Positions 7,563 through 19,759 are shown, numbered from the stretch's first letter. The stretch is DNA of 62,553 nucleotides from Tistrella bauzanensis (GCF_014636235.1 NZ_BMDZ01000033.1:1-62553), one strand, 5' to 3'. The notes: generated by a model not told the origin, from the letters alone. Program-made: numbers and translations.

Positions 7563-8450
7563 ATGTCGAAAACTCACGCCATGCCCGCCCATGCCACACT
7601 GACCCTGGCCGCACCCGACGGCCATGACATCCTGATCCAGCGCTGGCACGACGATACCCGTGCGCCGCGCGGCATCGTCCAGATCGCCCATGGCATGGGC
7701 GAGCATGCCGGACGCTATGCCCGGCTGGCAGCGCATCTGGTGGCGGAGGGGCATGTCGTCTATGCCTCGGAACATCGCGGCCATGGGCCGGCGGCGGCGG
7801 CGGCCGGCACGCTGGGCGATTTCGGACCGCGTGGCTTCGCGGCGCTGGTCGACGATCTGGCGGTGGTCAGCCGGCATCTGCGGGTGCTGCATCCGGGCCT
7901 GAAGCTGGTGCTGGTCGGCCACAGCATGGGCTCGTTCGCGGCCCAGTCCTATCTGGTGGACCATGGCGATCTGGCCGATGGTGTGGCGCTGTCGGGCACC
8001 ACGGCGGTCGAGATGCTCGGCAGCGCCGCCATGTCGGGCAGCTTCCGGCTGGAAGACCTGAATGAAGGTCTGCCGGATGTGCGCACGCCCTTTGACTGGT
8101 TGAGCCGCGACCCGGCCGAGGTCGATGCCTATATCGCCGATCCGCTCTGCGGCTTCACCGTCACCGAGGCGTCGTTCGGATCGATCTTCACGGTCTGCGG
8201 CCCGCTCGCCGATCCGGCGGTGGGCGCGCGTCTGCGCAAGGACATGCCGTTGCTGCTGTTCACCGGCAGCCACGATCCAGTGAACAACAATCTCGCCTGG
8301 TTCGGGCCGCTGGTCGACCGCTATCGCCAGGCCGGCCTGACCGACGTGTCCAGCCATGTCTTCGGCGGCGCCCGTCACGAGACGCTGAACGAAACCAACC
8401 GCGACGAGGTGATGGCGGTTCTGGCGGCCTGGATCGCGCGGGTGGTCTGA
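7563..8450 (+). CDS. Alpha/beta hydrolase, monoacylglycerol-lipase-like (S33/Hydrolase_4)
   Basis: A 295-residue cytoplasmic alpha/beta hydrolase of the monoglyceride lipase/lysophospholipase group. The IAHGMGEHAGRY oxyanion loop is near residue 43. The nucleophile Ser121 is in GHSMGS, Asp238 in SHDPV and His272 in ARHETLNE complete the triad at expected spacing. AGGAAGAGG precedes the ATG at good distance. The substrate is probably a monoacylglycerol or similar ester, which is family inference. The gene stands alone, after the cyclase and convergent with dctD. Confidence 0.88.
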   Translation: MSKTHAMPAHATLTLAAPDGHDILIQRWHDDTRAPRGIVQIAHGMGEHAGRYARLAAHLVAEGHVVYASEHRGHGPAAAAAGTLGDFGPRGFAALVDDLAVVSRHLRVLHPGLKLVLVGHSMGSFAAQSYLVDHGDLADGVALSGTTAVEMLGSAAMSGSFRLEDLNEGLPDVRTPFDWLSRDPAEVDAYIADPLCGFTVTEASFGSIFTVCGPLADPAVGARLRKDMPLLLFTGSHDPVNNNLAWFGPLVDRYRQAGLTDVSSHVFGGARHETLNETNRDEVMAVLAAWIARVV

Positions 8451-8475
8451 TACCGGCTGGTCTGAGACCAGTTGG

Positions 8476-9894
8476 TCAAGGCTGGCCGCGCCGGGTTTCC
8501 CGATAGTCGTTCGGGTCGATGGCGTGGCGTTGCAGCTTGTCGTAGAAGGTCTTGCGCGGCAGGCCCAGCCGCGCGACCGCGGCCTTGACCTCGCCGTGAT
8601 CGGCGGCAAGGGCCGCCCGGATCGCCGCCGCCTCGAACCGGTCGACCCGGCGCGGCAGCGGCAGAGACGGGTCGTCGGCCAGGCTGGCATCGACCGCGCT
8701 GCCGGCCATGGCCGACAGGCCGGATGCGTGGTCGGGCGGACCGTCGGTCAGGCCCAGCGCCGCCCGTTCGGCGAAATGGGCCAGTTCGCGGACATTGCCC
8801 GGCCAGTCATGGACCCACAGATGGTGGCGGACGGCATCGGTCATCGGTGGCGGCGGCCGGTTGAAGCGGCTGGCGGCGCGGGCCAGGAAATGAACATAGA
8901 GCAGCGGGATATCGGCGCGGCGCTCGCGCAGTGGCGGGATGCGGATCGTCACCACGTTCAGGCGGTAATACAGGTCGTCGCGGAAATCGCCGGCCGCCGC
9001 CGCCTGAAGCAGATCGACCTTGGTTGCACCGATTACCCGGAGGTCGACCGCGCGGATCTCGTTGGTGCCGAGCGGTTCCACTGTGCGGGTTTCCAGCACC
9101 CGCAGCAGCTTGACCTGCAGCGCCTTCGGCATGCTTTCGATCTCGTCCAGGAACAGCGTGCCGCCATCGGCATGCTCGATCCGGCCGATCCGGCGGCGCT
9201 GGGCACCGGTGAAGGCGCCCGGCTCGTGGCCGAACAACTCGCTTTCGATCACGCTTTCAGGCAGTGCGCCGCAGTTCAGCGCCACCATCCGCCGGTCGCG
9301 GCGGTGGCTGCCGGCATGCAGTGCCTGGGCCACCACCTCCTTGCCCGACCCGGTCTCGCCCAGCACCAGCACATCGATATCGGCGGCGGCCACCTCGCGC
9401 ACCATCCGCCGCAACTGGTCCATCGCCGGGGTGCGGCCGATCAGCGGCAGGCCGTCCTCGGCATCGAGCGCCGCCCGCAGGCGCCGGTTCTCGATCACCA
9501 GCCGCCGCATCGCCACGGCTCGGCGCACCGTCTCGACCAGCCGGTCGGATGGATAGGGCTTGGGCAGAAAGTCATGGGCGCCGTCGCGCATCGCCTCCAC
9601 CGCCATGGCGATGTCGCCATGCCCGGTGACCAGGATCACCGGCAGGTCGGGGTCGAGCGCCCGCAGCCTGCGGAACAGCGCCAATCCGTCGGTGCCGGGC
9701 ATGCGCACATCGGTGACCACCACGCCGGGGAAATCGGCATGCACCGCGTCGAGCGCCGCGGCGGCGCTGTCGCAGGCGATGACCGCGAAGCCGGCCAGTT
9801 CCAGGCTCTGGACATTGGCCAGCCGGATATCGGCCTCGTCGTCGACGAAGATCACCGGTCCGGTGGTGGGGGGCATGGTGTCGCGACCGGTCAT
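8476..9894 (-). CDS. dctD: C4-dicarboxylate sigma-54-dependent response regulator
   Basis: Transcriptional activator of C4-dicarboxylate uptake. The 472 residues give a receiver domain with phosphoacceptor Asp62 in VTDVRMPG, then a sigma-54 AAA+ domain with Walker A GETGSGKE (179-186), the sigma-54 contact loop GAFTGA (226-231) and [10 protein letters not shown]-terminal Fis-type helix-turn-helix ([20 protein letters not shown]) ends the protein. Its ATG overlaps the dctB stop by four bases (ATGA), so the pair is translationally coupled. Phosphorylated DctD is expected to bind the palindrome at 11829-11853 and open the sigma-54 promoter of dctA. Confidence 0.95.
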   Translation of the reverse strand: MTGRDTMPPTTGPVIFVDDEADIRLANVQSLELAGFAVIACDSAAAALDAVHADFPGVVVTDVRMPGTDGLALFRRLRALDPDLPVILVTGHGDIAMAVEAMRDGAHDFLPKPYPSDRLVETVRRAVAMRRLVIENRRLRAALDAEDGLPLIGRTPAMDQLRRMVREVAAADIDVLVLGETGSGKEVVAQALHAGSHRRDRRMVALNCGALPESVIESELFGHEPGAFTGAQRRRIGRIEHADGGTLFLDEIESMPKALQVKLLRVLETRTVEPLGTNEIRAVDLRVIGATKVDLLQAAAAGDFRDDLYYRLNVVTIRIPPLRERRADIPLLYVHFLARAASRFNRPPPPMTDAVRHHLWVHDWPGNVRELAHFAERAALGLTDGPPDHASGLSAMAGSAVDASLADDPSLPLPRRVDRFEAAAIRAALAADHGEVKAAVARLGLPRKTFYDKLQRHAIDPNDYRETRRGQP

Positions 9895-11795
9895 GATACC
9901 TCCGGCAGGTCGAGGATGAACTGCGCGCCGCCCCGGCCGGGCGAACCGTCATCGGTGGCGGGTGGTCCGGCTGTCAGCGTGCCGCCCATCTCGCGCACCA
10001 GATCGGCGGAAATCACCAGGCCCAGCCCCAGCCCGTCGGGCTTGGTGGTGCGGAACGGCAGGAACAGGCCGGCGCGGATCTCAAGGGGCAGCCCCGGCCC
10101 GTTATCGGCGACGGCCAGAGCGATCCGGCCTTTGGCACGCCGCAGGCTGATGGAGATCCGCGGCTCCGGACCATCGGCCACGGCATCCAGCGCATTGCCG
10201 ATCAGGTTGACCAGCACCTGTTCCAGACGCACGCGATCGGCCATCACGCGCGCATCGGCCGCATCGACCGGCATGTCGAGATCCAATGCCACGGCATGTG
10301 CACGCAGCCGGTGGCCCAGCAGCAGCAGGGCGCCGTCGACGGCCTCGGTCACCGCAACTGGCGTGGGGGTGGGGGCGGATTTGCGGGCGAAGCCGCGCAA
10401 CTGGCCGGTGATCGCGCCGATCCTGTCGGTCAGGCCGGCGATGCGGACCAGATTGTCGCGGGCGGCCTGCGGGCGATCGCGGTCCAGAAAGGCAGCGGCA
10501 TTGTCGGCAAAGGCCCGGATCGCCGCGACCGGCTGGTTGATCTCGTGCGCGACACTGGCGGCGATCTGGCCCAGCACCGCCAGCCGGCTCGCCTGAACCA
10601 GATCATCCTGCATCTGGCGGGCGGCGGCCTCGGCCAGACGGCGTTCTTCCATCTCGGCTTCCAGTGTTGCATTGGTGCTGGCCAGATCGGCCGTGCGGTC
10701 GCGCACCGCCGCCTCCAGTTGCGCACGGGCGTCATCGGCGGCAGCCACCCGGGCGCGGAGCTGCTGGCGGCGATAGAGCAGGGCGGCGGTGGCTGCGGCC
10801 AGAAGGGTCACAAGGGTCGTGACAATGGTCCGGGCATTGGCGGCAGCCCGGTTCAGCGGCTGGTCGGCGGGGCTCAGCAGGTGCAGGGTCCAGCCGATAT
10901 CCGGCATCGCCGACCGGATATGGAGCAGGCGTGATCCGGCGGCCATCGGCGTCGTCAGGTGAACCAGCGGCTTGCCCATGCCGGTGTCGAGTGCCAGCGG
11001 CAGCGGGTCGAGCGGCGCATCGCCATATTGCAGGCTGGCGCGGATGGCGCTCCGGGTTTCCTGCGGCAGCGGTGTCAGGCTGCGGAACCGCCAGGCATCG
11101 ATGCCGGTCACCAGCACCACGCCGCGCGCATCGGTGGCGAAGATCCGGTCGGGTGCCGCGCGCCACAGCTGTTCGATCCGGTCGAACTCGATCTTGACCA
11201 CCATCACCCCCAGCCGGCGCCCGTCGGCGGCCTGGATGCGGCGGGCCAGATACATGCCGGGCCTGTGGCTGACGGTGCCCATGGCGAAATGCTCCGCGGC
11301 GCCTTCGGCCATGGCGACGGCGTAATAGGGCCGAAATCCATAGTCATTGCCGATGAAGCTGGCCGGTCCCTGCCAGTTGCTGGCGGCGATGGTCATGCCA
11401 TCGCTATCGATCAGATAGATCACGGCGGCGCGGGTGGCGGTGCTCAACGCCTCAAGCTTGCGGTTCAGGGCCATGACCGCCGTGGCGTCGGCCGGCGCGC
11501 GCAGCACCGCCAGGGCGTCGGGGTCGGTTGCCAGCACCACCGGCAATGCGCGCTGCTTGTCGATCTCGGCGGCGAGCGCCTCGACATGCAGGGCAATCGC
11601 GGTCTGCCCCGCCACCGTCAGGTCGGTGGTCGCCTGATCGCGGGCGATCTGGCCGGCCTGCCAGACCAGCAGGCCGCCGGCACCGAGCCAGATCAGCAGA
11701 AACAGCAGCCAGCCGCGCCCGCGCCGCGCCGGCCGCGGGCGGTGCGGCGGGGCAGGGGGGCTGGCGGTTTCGGTCCGGGCGGTGGAACTGGTCAT
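9891..11795 (-). CDS. dctB: C4-dicarboxylate sensor histidine kinase
   Basis: Membrane sensor kinase partner of DctD. The 634 residues show a first membrane segment at about 28-48 and a large periplasmic sensor region that includes the DctB-type NDYGFRPYY and [10 protein letters not shown] motifs (tandem PDC fold). A second membrane segment lies near residue 330, then a coiled coil and the phosphoacceptor H-box [16 protein letters not shown]. The ATPase boxes are [14 protein letters not shown] and GLGLGL. It is transcribed first, with dctD overlapping its stop. The intergenic region to dctA on the other strand holds the control elements. Confidence 0.95.
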   Translation of the reverse strand: MTSSTARTETASPPAPPHRPRPARRGRGWLLFLLIWLGAGGLLVWQAGQIARDQATTDLTVAGQTAIALHVEALAAEIDKQRALPVVLATDPDALAVLRAPADATAVMALNRKLEALSTATRAAVIYLIDSDGMTIAASNWQGPASFIGNDYGFRPYYAVAMAEGAAEHFAMGTVSHRPGMYLARRIQAADGRRLGVMVVKIEFDRIEQLWRAAPDRIFATDARGVVLVTGIDAWRFRSLTPLPQETRSAIRASLQYGDAPLDPLPLALDTGMGKPLVHLTTPMAAGSRLLHIRSAMPDIGWTLHLLSPADQPLNRAAANARTIVTTLVTLLAAATAALLYRRQQLRARVAAADDARAQLEAAVRDRTADLASTNATLEAEMEERRLAEAAARQMQDDLVQASRLAVLGQIAASVAHEINQPVAAIRAFADNAAAFLDRDRPQAARDNLVRIAGLTDRIGAITGQLRGFARKSAPTPTPVAVTEAVDGALLLLGHRLRAHAVALDLDMPVDAADARVMADRVRLEQVLVNLIGNALDAVADGPEPRISISLRRAKGRIALAVADNGPGLPLEIRAGLFLPFRTTKPDGLGLGLVISADLVREMGGTLTAGPPATDDGSPGRGGAQFILDLPEVS

Positions 11796-11828
11796 GGCTT
11801 GTAGTGTGGCTGCAATTCAGTCCATGCG

Positions 11829-11853
11829 CAAATCCGCACAGCGTGCGGATATT
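11829..11853 (+). promoter_or_regulatory. Palindromic DctD upstream activator site candidate
   Basis: ATCCGCAC-AGC-GTGCGGAT (11832-11850) is a perfect 8-3-8 inverted repeat; the symmetry continues outward with two mismatches per arm. It lies about 115 bp before the sigma-54 promoter of dctA, where DctD enhancer sites sit in rhizobia. A weaker related sequence (GTGTGGAAAT on the minus strand) occurs about 40 bp closer to dctA. Confidence 0.65.
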
Positions 11854-11966
11854 CGCCATATCAGGCGGAGTTCCGGCTGGATTTCCACACAAATTGCCGG
11901 CAGTCAAGCGGGGCATGCCGGATATTCCTGATTGGAATTCAAAGGCTTGTGCGGTGGTGCATCCTC

Positions 11967-11982
11967 TGGCACGGCACTTGCC
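11967..11982 (+). promoter_or_regulatory. Sigma-54 promoter of dctA
   Basis: TGGCACG-GCAC-TTGCC matches the sigma-54 consensus (TGGCACG-N4-TTGCA/T) with the -24 GG and -12 GC correctly spaced. It lies about 145 bp upstream of the dctA start. Together with the divergent dctBD operon this shows the classical dicarboxylate-induced circuit. Confidence 0.9.
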
Positions 11983-12125
11983 AATACTGATCCTCAACCG
12001 CGCGGGACCGCCTGCGCCGACCGAAGGGCTGGGGAGCCCGCAGGGAGGCGCCGCCAGGGCAGCCGCCGGCCACAAGCAAGATCAGGCCGGTGCGATACGC
12101 CGGCGCTCATGGAGGACGCCGCAGG

Positions 12126-13514
12126 ATGGCACAGCCGATCTCAGGTCGCGATGCGACCAAGGGCGCGCCCGCGCCGAAGAAATTCTATCAGCATCTTTAT
12201 GTTCAGGTGCTGGTCGCGGTGGCGGCCGGTATTCTGCTCGGCCATTTCTGGCCGGAACTGGGCGCTGAACTGAAGCCGCTGGGCGATGCCTTCATCAAGC
12301 TGGTGAAGATGATCATCGCCCCGGTGATCTTCCTGACCGTGGTTACCGGCATCGCGGGCATGAGCGATCTTGAAAAGGTCGGCCGGGTCGGCGCCAAGGC
12401 GATGATCTATTTCCTGACCTTTTCCACCCTGGCACTGATCGTCGGGCTGGTGATCGCCAACATCGTGCGGCCGGGCGATGGCATGCATATCGATCCGGCC
12501 TCGCTGGATGCCGCCGCCGTGCAGGGCTATGCCGCCAAGGCGCATGACCAGTCGCTGGTGGGTTTCCTGCTCAACATCATTCCGGGCACCGCGTTCAGCG
12601 CCTTCGCCTCGGGCGATATCCTTCAGGTGCTGTTCTTCTCGGTGCTGTTCGGCATTGGCCTGTCGATGATGGGCGAGCGTGGCGCGCCGGTGATGTCGGT
12701 GCTGAAGACCGCCACCCAGGTGATCTTCAACATCGTCCATATCGTGATGAAGGTCGCTCCGATCGGTGCCTTCGGCGCCATGGCCTTCACCATCGGCAAA
12801 TACGGCATCGGCTCGATCGCCAATCTGGCGATGCTGGTCGGCACCTTCTATATGACGGCTCTGTTCTTCGTGCTGGTGGTGCTGGGGGCGGTCGCCCGTG
12901 CCAACGGCTTCTCGATCCTGCGCCTGATCCGTTATATCAAGGCCGAACTGTTGCTGGTGCTGGGCACCAGTTCATCGGAATCGGCGCTGCCGGCGCTGAT
13001 GGAGAAGATGGAGAAGGCCGGCTGTTCGAAGCCTGTCGTCGGGCTGGTGGTGCCGACCGGCTATTCGTTCAATCTGGACGGCACGAATATCTATATGACC
13101 ATGGCGGCGCTGTTCATCGCGCAGGCAACCGACACGCCGCTGGCGCTGGGCGACCAGATCCTGCTGCTGCTGGTGGCGATGCTCAGCTCAAAGGGCGCCG
13201 CCGGCGTCACCGGATCGGGTTTCATCACGCTGGCGGCGACGCTGGCGGTGGTGCCCTCGGTGCCGGTCGCCGGCATGGCGCTGATCCTGGGCGTCGACCG
13301 CTTCATGTCGGAATGCCGCTCGCTGACCAATTTCATCGGCAATGCGGTGGCGACCGTGGTGGTGGCGCGCTGGGAAGGCGAACTCGACCGCGACCGCCTG
13401 AATGCCACGCTCGCCGCCGGTCATGTCGTCGACGACAGCGAGGCGCCGGCCGCCATCCGCCCGTCGGGGGCGGTATCGGTGCCGGTGCGTCCGCTGGTGA
13501 GCCCGGCCGAGTGA
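12126..13514 (+). CDS. dctA: C4-dicarboxylate/proton (sodium) symporter
   Basis: Inner-membrane importer of succinate, fumarate and malate, of the glutamate/aspartate:cation symporter family. The 462-residue protein starts with [14 protein letters not shown] and has about eight membrane helices. It keeps the re-entrant-loop serine motif [10 protein letters not shown], the substrate/cation motif [17 protein letters not shown] and the late [13 protein letters not shown] segment. The ATG at 12126 is chosen because GGAGG lies ten bases upstream. It is expressed from the sigma-54 promoter at 11967 under DctBD. Confidence 0.97.
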   Translation: MAQPISGRDATKGAPAPKKFYQHLYVQVLVAVAAGILLGHFWPELGAELKPLGDAFIKLVKMIIAPVIFLTVVTGIAGMSDLEKVGRVGAKAMIYFLTFSTLALIVGLVIANIVRPGDGMHIDPASLDAAAVQGYAAKAHDQSLVGFLLNIIPGTAFSAFASGDILQVLFFSVLFGIGLSMMGERGAPVMSVLKTATQVIFNIVHIVMKVAPIGAFGAMAFTIGKYGIGSIANLAMLVGTFYMTALFFVLVVLGAVARANGFSILRLIRYIKAELLLVLGTSSSESALPALMEKMEKAGCSKPVVGLVVPTGYSFNLDGTNIYMTMAALFIAQATDTPLALGDQILLLLVAMLSSKGAAGVTGSGFITLAATLAVVPSVPVAGMALILGVDRFMSECRSLTNFIGNAVATVVVARWEGELDRDRLNATLAAGHVVDDSEAPAAIRPSGAVSVPVRPLVSPAE

Positions 13515-13604
13515 GAAACCCATAACCGACCGGTCACTGCTGACGAGACAGGATTACCCCCGCCCGATGCGGCGGGGATCGGGCTGCCCCGGGGGAAGGG
13601 GCAA

Positions 13605-13668
13605 GCGGCCCCGCCATCGGCGCCATCCCAGGGGACGGGATGGATGCCGGGTGGGGCCGCGTCTGTTT
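13605..13668 (+). terminator. Terminator hairpin between dctA and the GST gene
   Basis: GCGGCCCC (13605-13612) pairs with GGGGCCGC (13653-13660). Further pairing inside (CCATCCC with GGGATGG) gives a long stem, followed by GTCTGTTT. It lies between convergent genes and probably stops dctA transcripts. Confidence 0.65.
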
Positions 13669-13693
13669 CAGGCGCGCTTGCCGGTCGGCAGGA

Positions 13694-14302
13694 TCAGGGC
13701 AGCTTCTGGGCCTTCTTTGCCGCATCGCGACCCCGGCAGCGCCGCACCCAGGCGGCGACGTTGGGGAAAGCCGCCAGATCGGCGCGCGAGGCGACCAGCC
13801 AGGCGATGATCGCGGCGACGTTCAGATCGGCGACCGTGAACCGGCCACCGACCAGCCAGCCATCGCCACGGGCCAGCGCGCCTTCAAGCACCGCCAGCGG
13901 CCGGGCCAGGGCTGCCTCGGCTTCGTCTGCCTTCGCAGGATCGCGACGGTCGGCGGGAAAGAACACGCGATGGCCCAGAACGGTCAGCGCCAGCGCCTCG
14001 ACATGGGTCACCACCCAGAAGGTCCACTGGGCAATATGGCCGGTTTCCGCGGCATCCCGCGGCGCCAGCGGTCCGCCATGCTTCGCCACCAGATAAAGGT
14101 TGATCGCCATGCTTTCAGCGACGACCACGCCGTCATCGTCGATCACCGGGATCTGACGCGCCGGGTTGATGGCCGTGATCTCGGGGTGGCCTGCCACATC
14201 GCGGATCGCGACCGGCAGATGTTCGTAGGCGAGCCCCAGTTCCTCGGCCAGCCACAGATTGCGCGAGGTGCGCGACCCGCTGGTGCCATAGATCTTCAAC
14301 AA
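13694..14302 (-). CDS. Glutathione S-transferase family protein
   Basis: A 202-residue GST with an N-terminal thioredoxin fold (LKIYGTSGSRTSRNLWLAEE; Ser in GSRTSRN as likely glutathione-activating residue), the cis-Pro/Ser-Met motif RQIPVIDDDGVVVAESMAIN, and an all-helical C-terminal domain with FTVADLNVAA. The start is probably the TTG at 14302, because GGAGG lies seven bases before it and no in-frame ATG or other start fits the family. The subclass and substrate cannot be told from sequence. Convergent with dctA. Confidence 0.85.
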   Translation of the reverse strand: MLKIYGTSGSRTSRNLWLAEELGLAYEHLPVAIRDVAGHPEITAINPARQIPVIDDDGVVVAESMAINLYLVAKHGGPLAPRDAAETGHIAQWTFWVVTHVEALALTVLGHRVFFPADRRDPAKADEAEAALARPLAVLEGALARGDGWLVGGRFTVADLNVAAIIAWLVASRADLAAFPNVAAWVRRCRGRDAAKKAQKLP

Positions 14303-14399
14303 GGCATGTCCTCCATCCTGCGGTTCTTGCCGCGCGATCCCTGTCGCGCGCGGCCGGCAGGGTAGCACAGCGGTCCGCCGGGGCGGGAGGCGGCTTCGT

Positions 14400-16676
14400 T
14401 TACGGCATCACCTGTTCGCGCAGGCGGGCGCGCCGCATCATCAATTCCACCAGCGTGCTGCGCAGCCGGCTGCCGAAGGCGTCCAGATGGGCCTGCCGGA
14501 TTGTCGCGTCCTCGCCATTCTCGGTCGAGGTGGCAAGGCGGCGGCCGAGAAGGGCTGCCTGCTCCAGGCCCAGAAGCGAGGCCATGCCGGCAAGGGTGCG
14601 CGCATCATCGGCCAGCACGGCCGGGTCGGCGGCAGGTGTCATGCGTTGCAGCCGTTCAGCGGCCGTGCTCATGAAACTGTCGAGCATCTGGCTGACGCGA
14701 TCACGCCCCAGCATGCGTTGCAACCGGTCGATCGCCTGCATCTCGTCGTCGGCGCCCGCGGTCGGCGCGGCCCCGTCGCCGCTCATGGCCGACATGGCCG
14801 CGGCTTCGATCGTGGCACCGTCCTGGCCCTGGGCCGTCTGTTCGACGAAGCTGGTGTGACGGCGCAGAACCTCGGCCAGTTCCGCGATCTGGATGGGCTT
14901 GGCCAGATAGTCGTCCATGCCGGCGGCCCGGCACTGGTCGATCGCCTCTTCGAAGGCATTGGCGGTCAGCGCCACGATCGGCACGCGGGCGGCGGAGGGA
15001 TCGTTCAGCCCACGGATGGCACGGGTGGCCTGCAACCCGTCCATCACCGGCATGCGCATATCCATCAACACCAGATCCAGCCCGCCACGGGCGGCCATCG
15101 CCAGGGCCTCGGCGCCGTCCTCGGCCTTGTCGACCGCGCAGCCCAGCCGCTTCAGCATCGCCGCCAGAACCTCGCGATTCATCTCGACATCATCGGCGAT
15201 CAGCACCCGGATGCGTGGCGCGGGTGCCACGGCCGCGGCAGGATCCGTCTCGGTCGTGGCATGTGCGGGCGTCGGGCCGACGGCGGCGGCGGGTGCTGTT
15301 TCCGGCAGCGGGATATCGAAGCGGAACAGCGCGCCGCGACTGACGGTGGCGTCCAGAGACAGCCGGCCGCCCATCGCCCGCACCAGCCGCGACGAGATCG
15401 CGAGCCCGAGCCCGGTTCCCGAGCTTTCGCTCGCGCCGTCCTCGATCTGCGAGAAATCCTTGAACAGAAGGTCGCGCTTGCCCGCGGGGATGCCGGGGCC
15501 ATCGTCCTGCACCTCGAACCGCAGCCGGCCGTCATCCAGCCGGCGGACCCGCAGCACCACCCGGCCGTCATGGGTGAATTTGACCGCATTCGACAGAAGG
15601 TTCAGCAGCACCTGCTGCAGGCGCATGCCGTCGACCCGCACCGCGCGCGGCAGATCGGGTGCGGCATCGGTCATCAGCAGCAGGCCCTTGGCGGTGGCCT
15701 GAGGAGCGATCACGTCGGTGGCGACCCCCAGCAGACCGCGCAGGTCGACGCCGTCGCGCGGTTGCAGGCTGAGCTTGCCGGCCTCGATCTTCGAGAAGTC
15801 GAGCACGTCGTTCACCACGCCCAGCAGATGCCGTCCGGCGCTGGTGATCATCTGCACCCGCCGTCGTGGCTCAGGGGCGAGCGACGGATCGTCGAGCAGC
15901 AACTGGGCGGCACCGAGCACGCCGTTCAGGGGCGTGCGCAATTCGTGGCTCATGGTGGCGAGAAAGCGTGATTTCGCAAGGCTGGCACGCTCCGCCGCCT
16001 GACGGGCGGCATCGAGTTCGGCCGCATGGCGCTCGCCATCCCCGACGATGATGCTCCACAGCATGGCAAAATTGCTGCCGACATAGAACATGCCAGCCAG
16101 CACCAGGAATGCCGCCTGCACCGGCGGGCTGGACAGGACCGCGTCGAAACCCGGACCCGCCAGCGTCGCCAGGCCGCGCAACAGGGTGATTAGCCCGAAC
16201 ACGCCGAACACGGCGCCGGCGGCCCGGAGCGACGAGCGGGTATTGCTGCGGCCGGCATGGCGGATGGCCACCACCGCACATTGAAGCAGCAGCAGTGACG
16301 AGCCCACCGAATAGCCGACGATGCGGGCTTTCAGGTCCGGTTGAATGACGGTGAAGGTCAGCACCACGCCCACCGTGCCGGCGATGATGGCGATGGCCGG
16401 CGGCATCATGCCGCGATTGCCGGTCAGCCGTTCGAAACTGGTCAGATACAGGCCGGATGACACCAGCAGCAATGTGTTCGCCGCCAGAACCGTCGCGACG
16501 TTGCCGGTCGCGATGTTGAAGGCCAGGATCAGCGACCCGGCCGCCCGCGCGGCATTGCCCGCGGTCCACCACAGGACGTGTTCGGATTTGCGGCGCGCGA
16601 TCGCGACCGCCGTGAACCCGATGGTCAGGACCACGGTGACCCAGGCGTTGTAGACCGCCAGTGTGCCGATATCCAT
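14400..16676 (-). CDS. Hybrid sensor histidine kinase with receiver and degenerate HPt domain
   Basis: A BarA/ArcB-style hybrid kinase of 758 residues. About six or seven membrane helices fill residues 5-212 without a large periplasmic domain. The kinase follows with phosphoacceptor His244 in ATMSHELRTPLNG, the N-box LLSNAVKFTHD, DDGPGIP and GTGLGLAISSRLV. A receiver domain has Asp539 in LVLMDMRMPVMDG. The tail folds like an HPt domain, but its motif reads ARTLAGMASLLG: the phosphorylated His is Arg693 and the conserved Lys is Ala696, so it should not carry phosphate. No response regulator lies beside it; the signal is unknown. Confidence 0.88.
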   Translation of the reverse strand: MDIGTLAVYNAWVTVVLTIGFTAVAIARRKSEHVLWWTAGNAARAAGSLILAFNIATGNVATVLAANTLLLVSSGLYLTSFERLTGNRGMMPPAIAIIAGTVGVVLTFTVIQPDLKARIVGYSVGSSLLLLQCAVVAIRHAGRSNTRSSLRAAGAVFGVFGLITLLRGLATLAGPGFDAVLSSPPVQAAFLVLAGMFYVGSNFAMLWSIIVGDGERHAAELDAARQAAERASLAKSRFLATMSHELRTPLNGVLGAAQLLLDDPSLAPEPRRRVQMITSAGRHLLGVVNDVLDFSKIEAGKLSLQPRDGVDLRGLLGVATDVIAPQATAKGLLLMTDAAPDLPRAVRVDGMRLQQVLLNLLSNAVKFTHDGRVVLRVRRLDDGRLRFEVQDDGPGIPAGKRDLLFKDFSQIEDGASESSGTGLGLAISSRLVRAMGGRLSLDATVSRGALFRFDIPLPETAPAAAVGPTPAHATTETDPAAAVAPAPRIRVLIADDVEMNREVLAAMLKRLGCAVDKAEDGAEALAMAARGGLDLVLMDMRMPVMDGLQATRAIRGLNDPSAARVPIVALTANAFEEAIDQCRAAGMDDYLAKPIQIAELAEVLRRHTSFVEQTAQGQDGATIEAAAMSAMSGDGAAPTAGADDEMQAIDRLQRMLGRDRVSQMLDSFMSTAAERLQRMTPAADPAVLADDARTLAGMASLLGLEQAALLGRRLATSTENGEDATIRQAHLDAFGSRLRSTLVELMMRRARLREQVMP

Positions 16677-16819
16677 CGTCGGATCGTTCCTTCCACAACA
16701 CCGCCAACCGGAGGACTGGTCTCGCGGTCCGGCACCACCGCGAGATCAGATCCTACAGTGTTGCAGGACCGGTAAACAATTCGCGTATGGGGGGCGACGC
16801 TGTCGTGGCAGCGGCGGCG

Positions 16820-17962
16820 CTATCGCGGCAGCCGTTGTCCCTGGCTGTCGAAGGGATGCCAGTCCGCCGGATCGGCGGTCAGCGTGACCGGGCTGCCGAT
16901 GGCGGGCGGGGCCGGGCGGTGGCGCAGGGTGACGGGCCGGCCATCGACCGAGGCCGCGCCGATATCGACATGCAGAATGCGGGTCTCGCCAAGCTCTTCG
17001 ACCATGATCAGGCGGCCGGTCGCGATCGCGGCGCCCCCCTGATCGGCCAGTGTCAGATCTTCGGGCCTGATGCCGATGCAGCTGGCGCCGGACGGCATGG
17101 CGCCGGACGGTGTGGCGCCGGACGGTGTGGCGCCGGACGGTGTGGCGGTGGTGCCATCATGGCTGGCGGCCATGGCCGTGGCCGTGAACAGGTTCATCTG
17201 CGGGCTGCCCAGGAAGCGGGCGACGAACAGGCTGCGGGGGCGGCGGTAGAGATCGGCTGGTGGCCCCACCTGCTCGATCCGGCCGCCATTCAACACCACG
17301 AGCTGATCGGCCAGCGTCATCGCCTCGACCTGATCATGGGTGACGTGGATCATGGTGGCGCCCAGATCGGCATGCATCCGCGCCAGTTCGACCCGGGTTT
17401 CCGCCCGCAGCGCCGCATCCAGGTTCGACAGCGGCTCATCGAACAGGAACACCTTGGGATCCCGGACGATGGCGCGGGCGATCGCCACCCGCTGGCGCTG
17501 CCCGCCCGACAATTCGGCGGGCTTGCGGTCGAGCAGGCTGCCGATCTGGAGCATCCCGGCGACCCGGGCGACCCTGGCCTCGATATCGGCGGCCGAGCCG
17601 CCGGCGATCTTCAAGCCGAAGCCGATATTGCGCCGGGCGGTCATATGCGGATAGAGCGCATAGGACTGGAACACCATCGACACCCCGCGCGCCGCCGGCG
17701 GCAGCGTGTCGACCCGGCGGCCATCGATCAGGATCCGGCCATCCGATGGGGCGTCCAGCCCGGCGATCAGCCGCAGCAGGGTGGATTTACCGCAGCCCGA
17801 GGGGCCGACAAAGACCGTGAAGCTGCCCCGCGGCACCACCAGATCGATATCGTGCAGAACCTCGGTCGATCCGAAGCGTTTCGACAGATGGCGCAGTTCC
17901 AGCATCACATCGGATGCAGCGATGGGTGTCTGTGCCGAGGGCTGGGCGGGCATGGTGGTCAT
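16820..17962 (-). CDS. Sugar ABC transporter ATP-binding protein (MalK/UgpC type)
   Basis: ATPase of a carbohydrate importer, 380 residues. It has Walker A GPSGCGKST at about 54-62, Q-loop VFQSYALYPHM, signature LSGGQRQR, Walker B FLFDEPLSNLD and the H-loop HVTHDQVEAM. A C-terminal TOBE/MalK regulatory domain includes GIRPEDL. Between the ATPase and that domain is an unusual run of about 20 residues made of the repeat TPSGA (x4), encoded by 15-bp tandem repeats. It is the last gene of the four-gene importer, three bases after the upstream permease. Confidence 0.92.
   Translation of the reverse strand: MTTMPAQPSAQTPIAASDVMLELRHLSKRFGSTEVLHDIDLVVPRGSFTVFVGPSGCGKSTLLRLIAGLDAPSDGRILIDGRRVDTLPPAARGVSMVFQSYALYPHMTARRNIGFGLKIAGGSAADIEARVARVAGMLQIGSLLDRKPAELSGGQRQRVAIARAIVRDPKVFLFDEPLSNLDAALRAETRVELARMHADLGATMIHVTHDQVEAMTLADQLVVLNGGRIEQVGPPADLYRRPRSLFVARFLGSPQMNLFTATAMAASHDGTTATPSGATPSGATPSGAMPSGASCIGIRPEDLTLADQGGAAIATGRLIMVEELGETRILHVDIGAASVDGRPVTLRHRPAPPAIGSPVTLTADPADWHPFDSQGQRLPR
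17084..17143. repeat. Four tandem 15-bp repeats inside the ABC ATPase gene
   Basis: Unit GGCGCCGGACGGTGT repeats at 17084, 17099, 17114 and 17129; the first copy differs in two bases. Being 15 bp long, changes in copy number keep the frame and only lengthen a Thr/Pro/Ser/Gly linker. Confidence 0.9.
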
Positions 17963-17965
17963 CGA

Positions 17966-19749
<1,784 letters not shown>

Positions 19750-19759
19750 GCCCGCGGCC

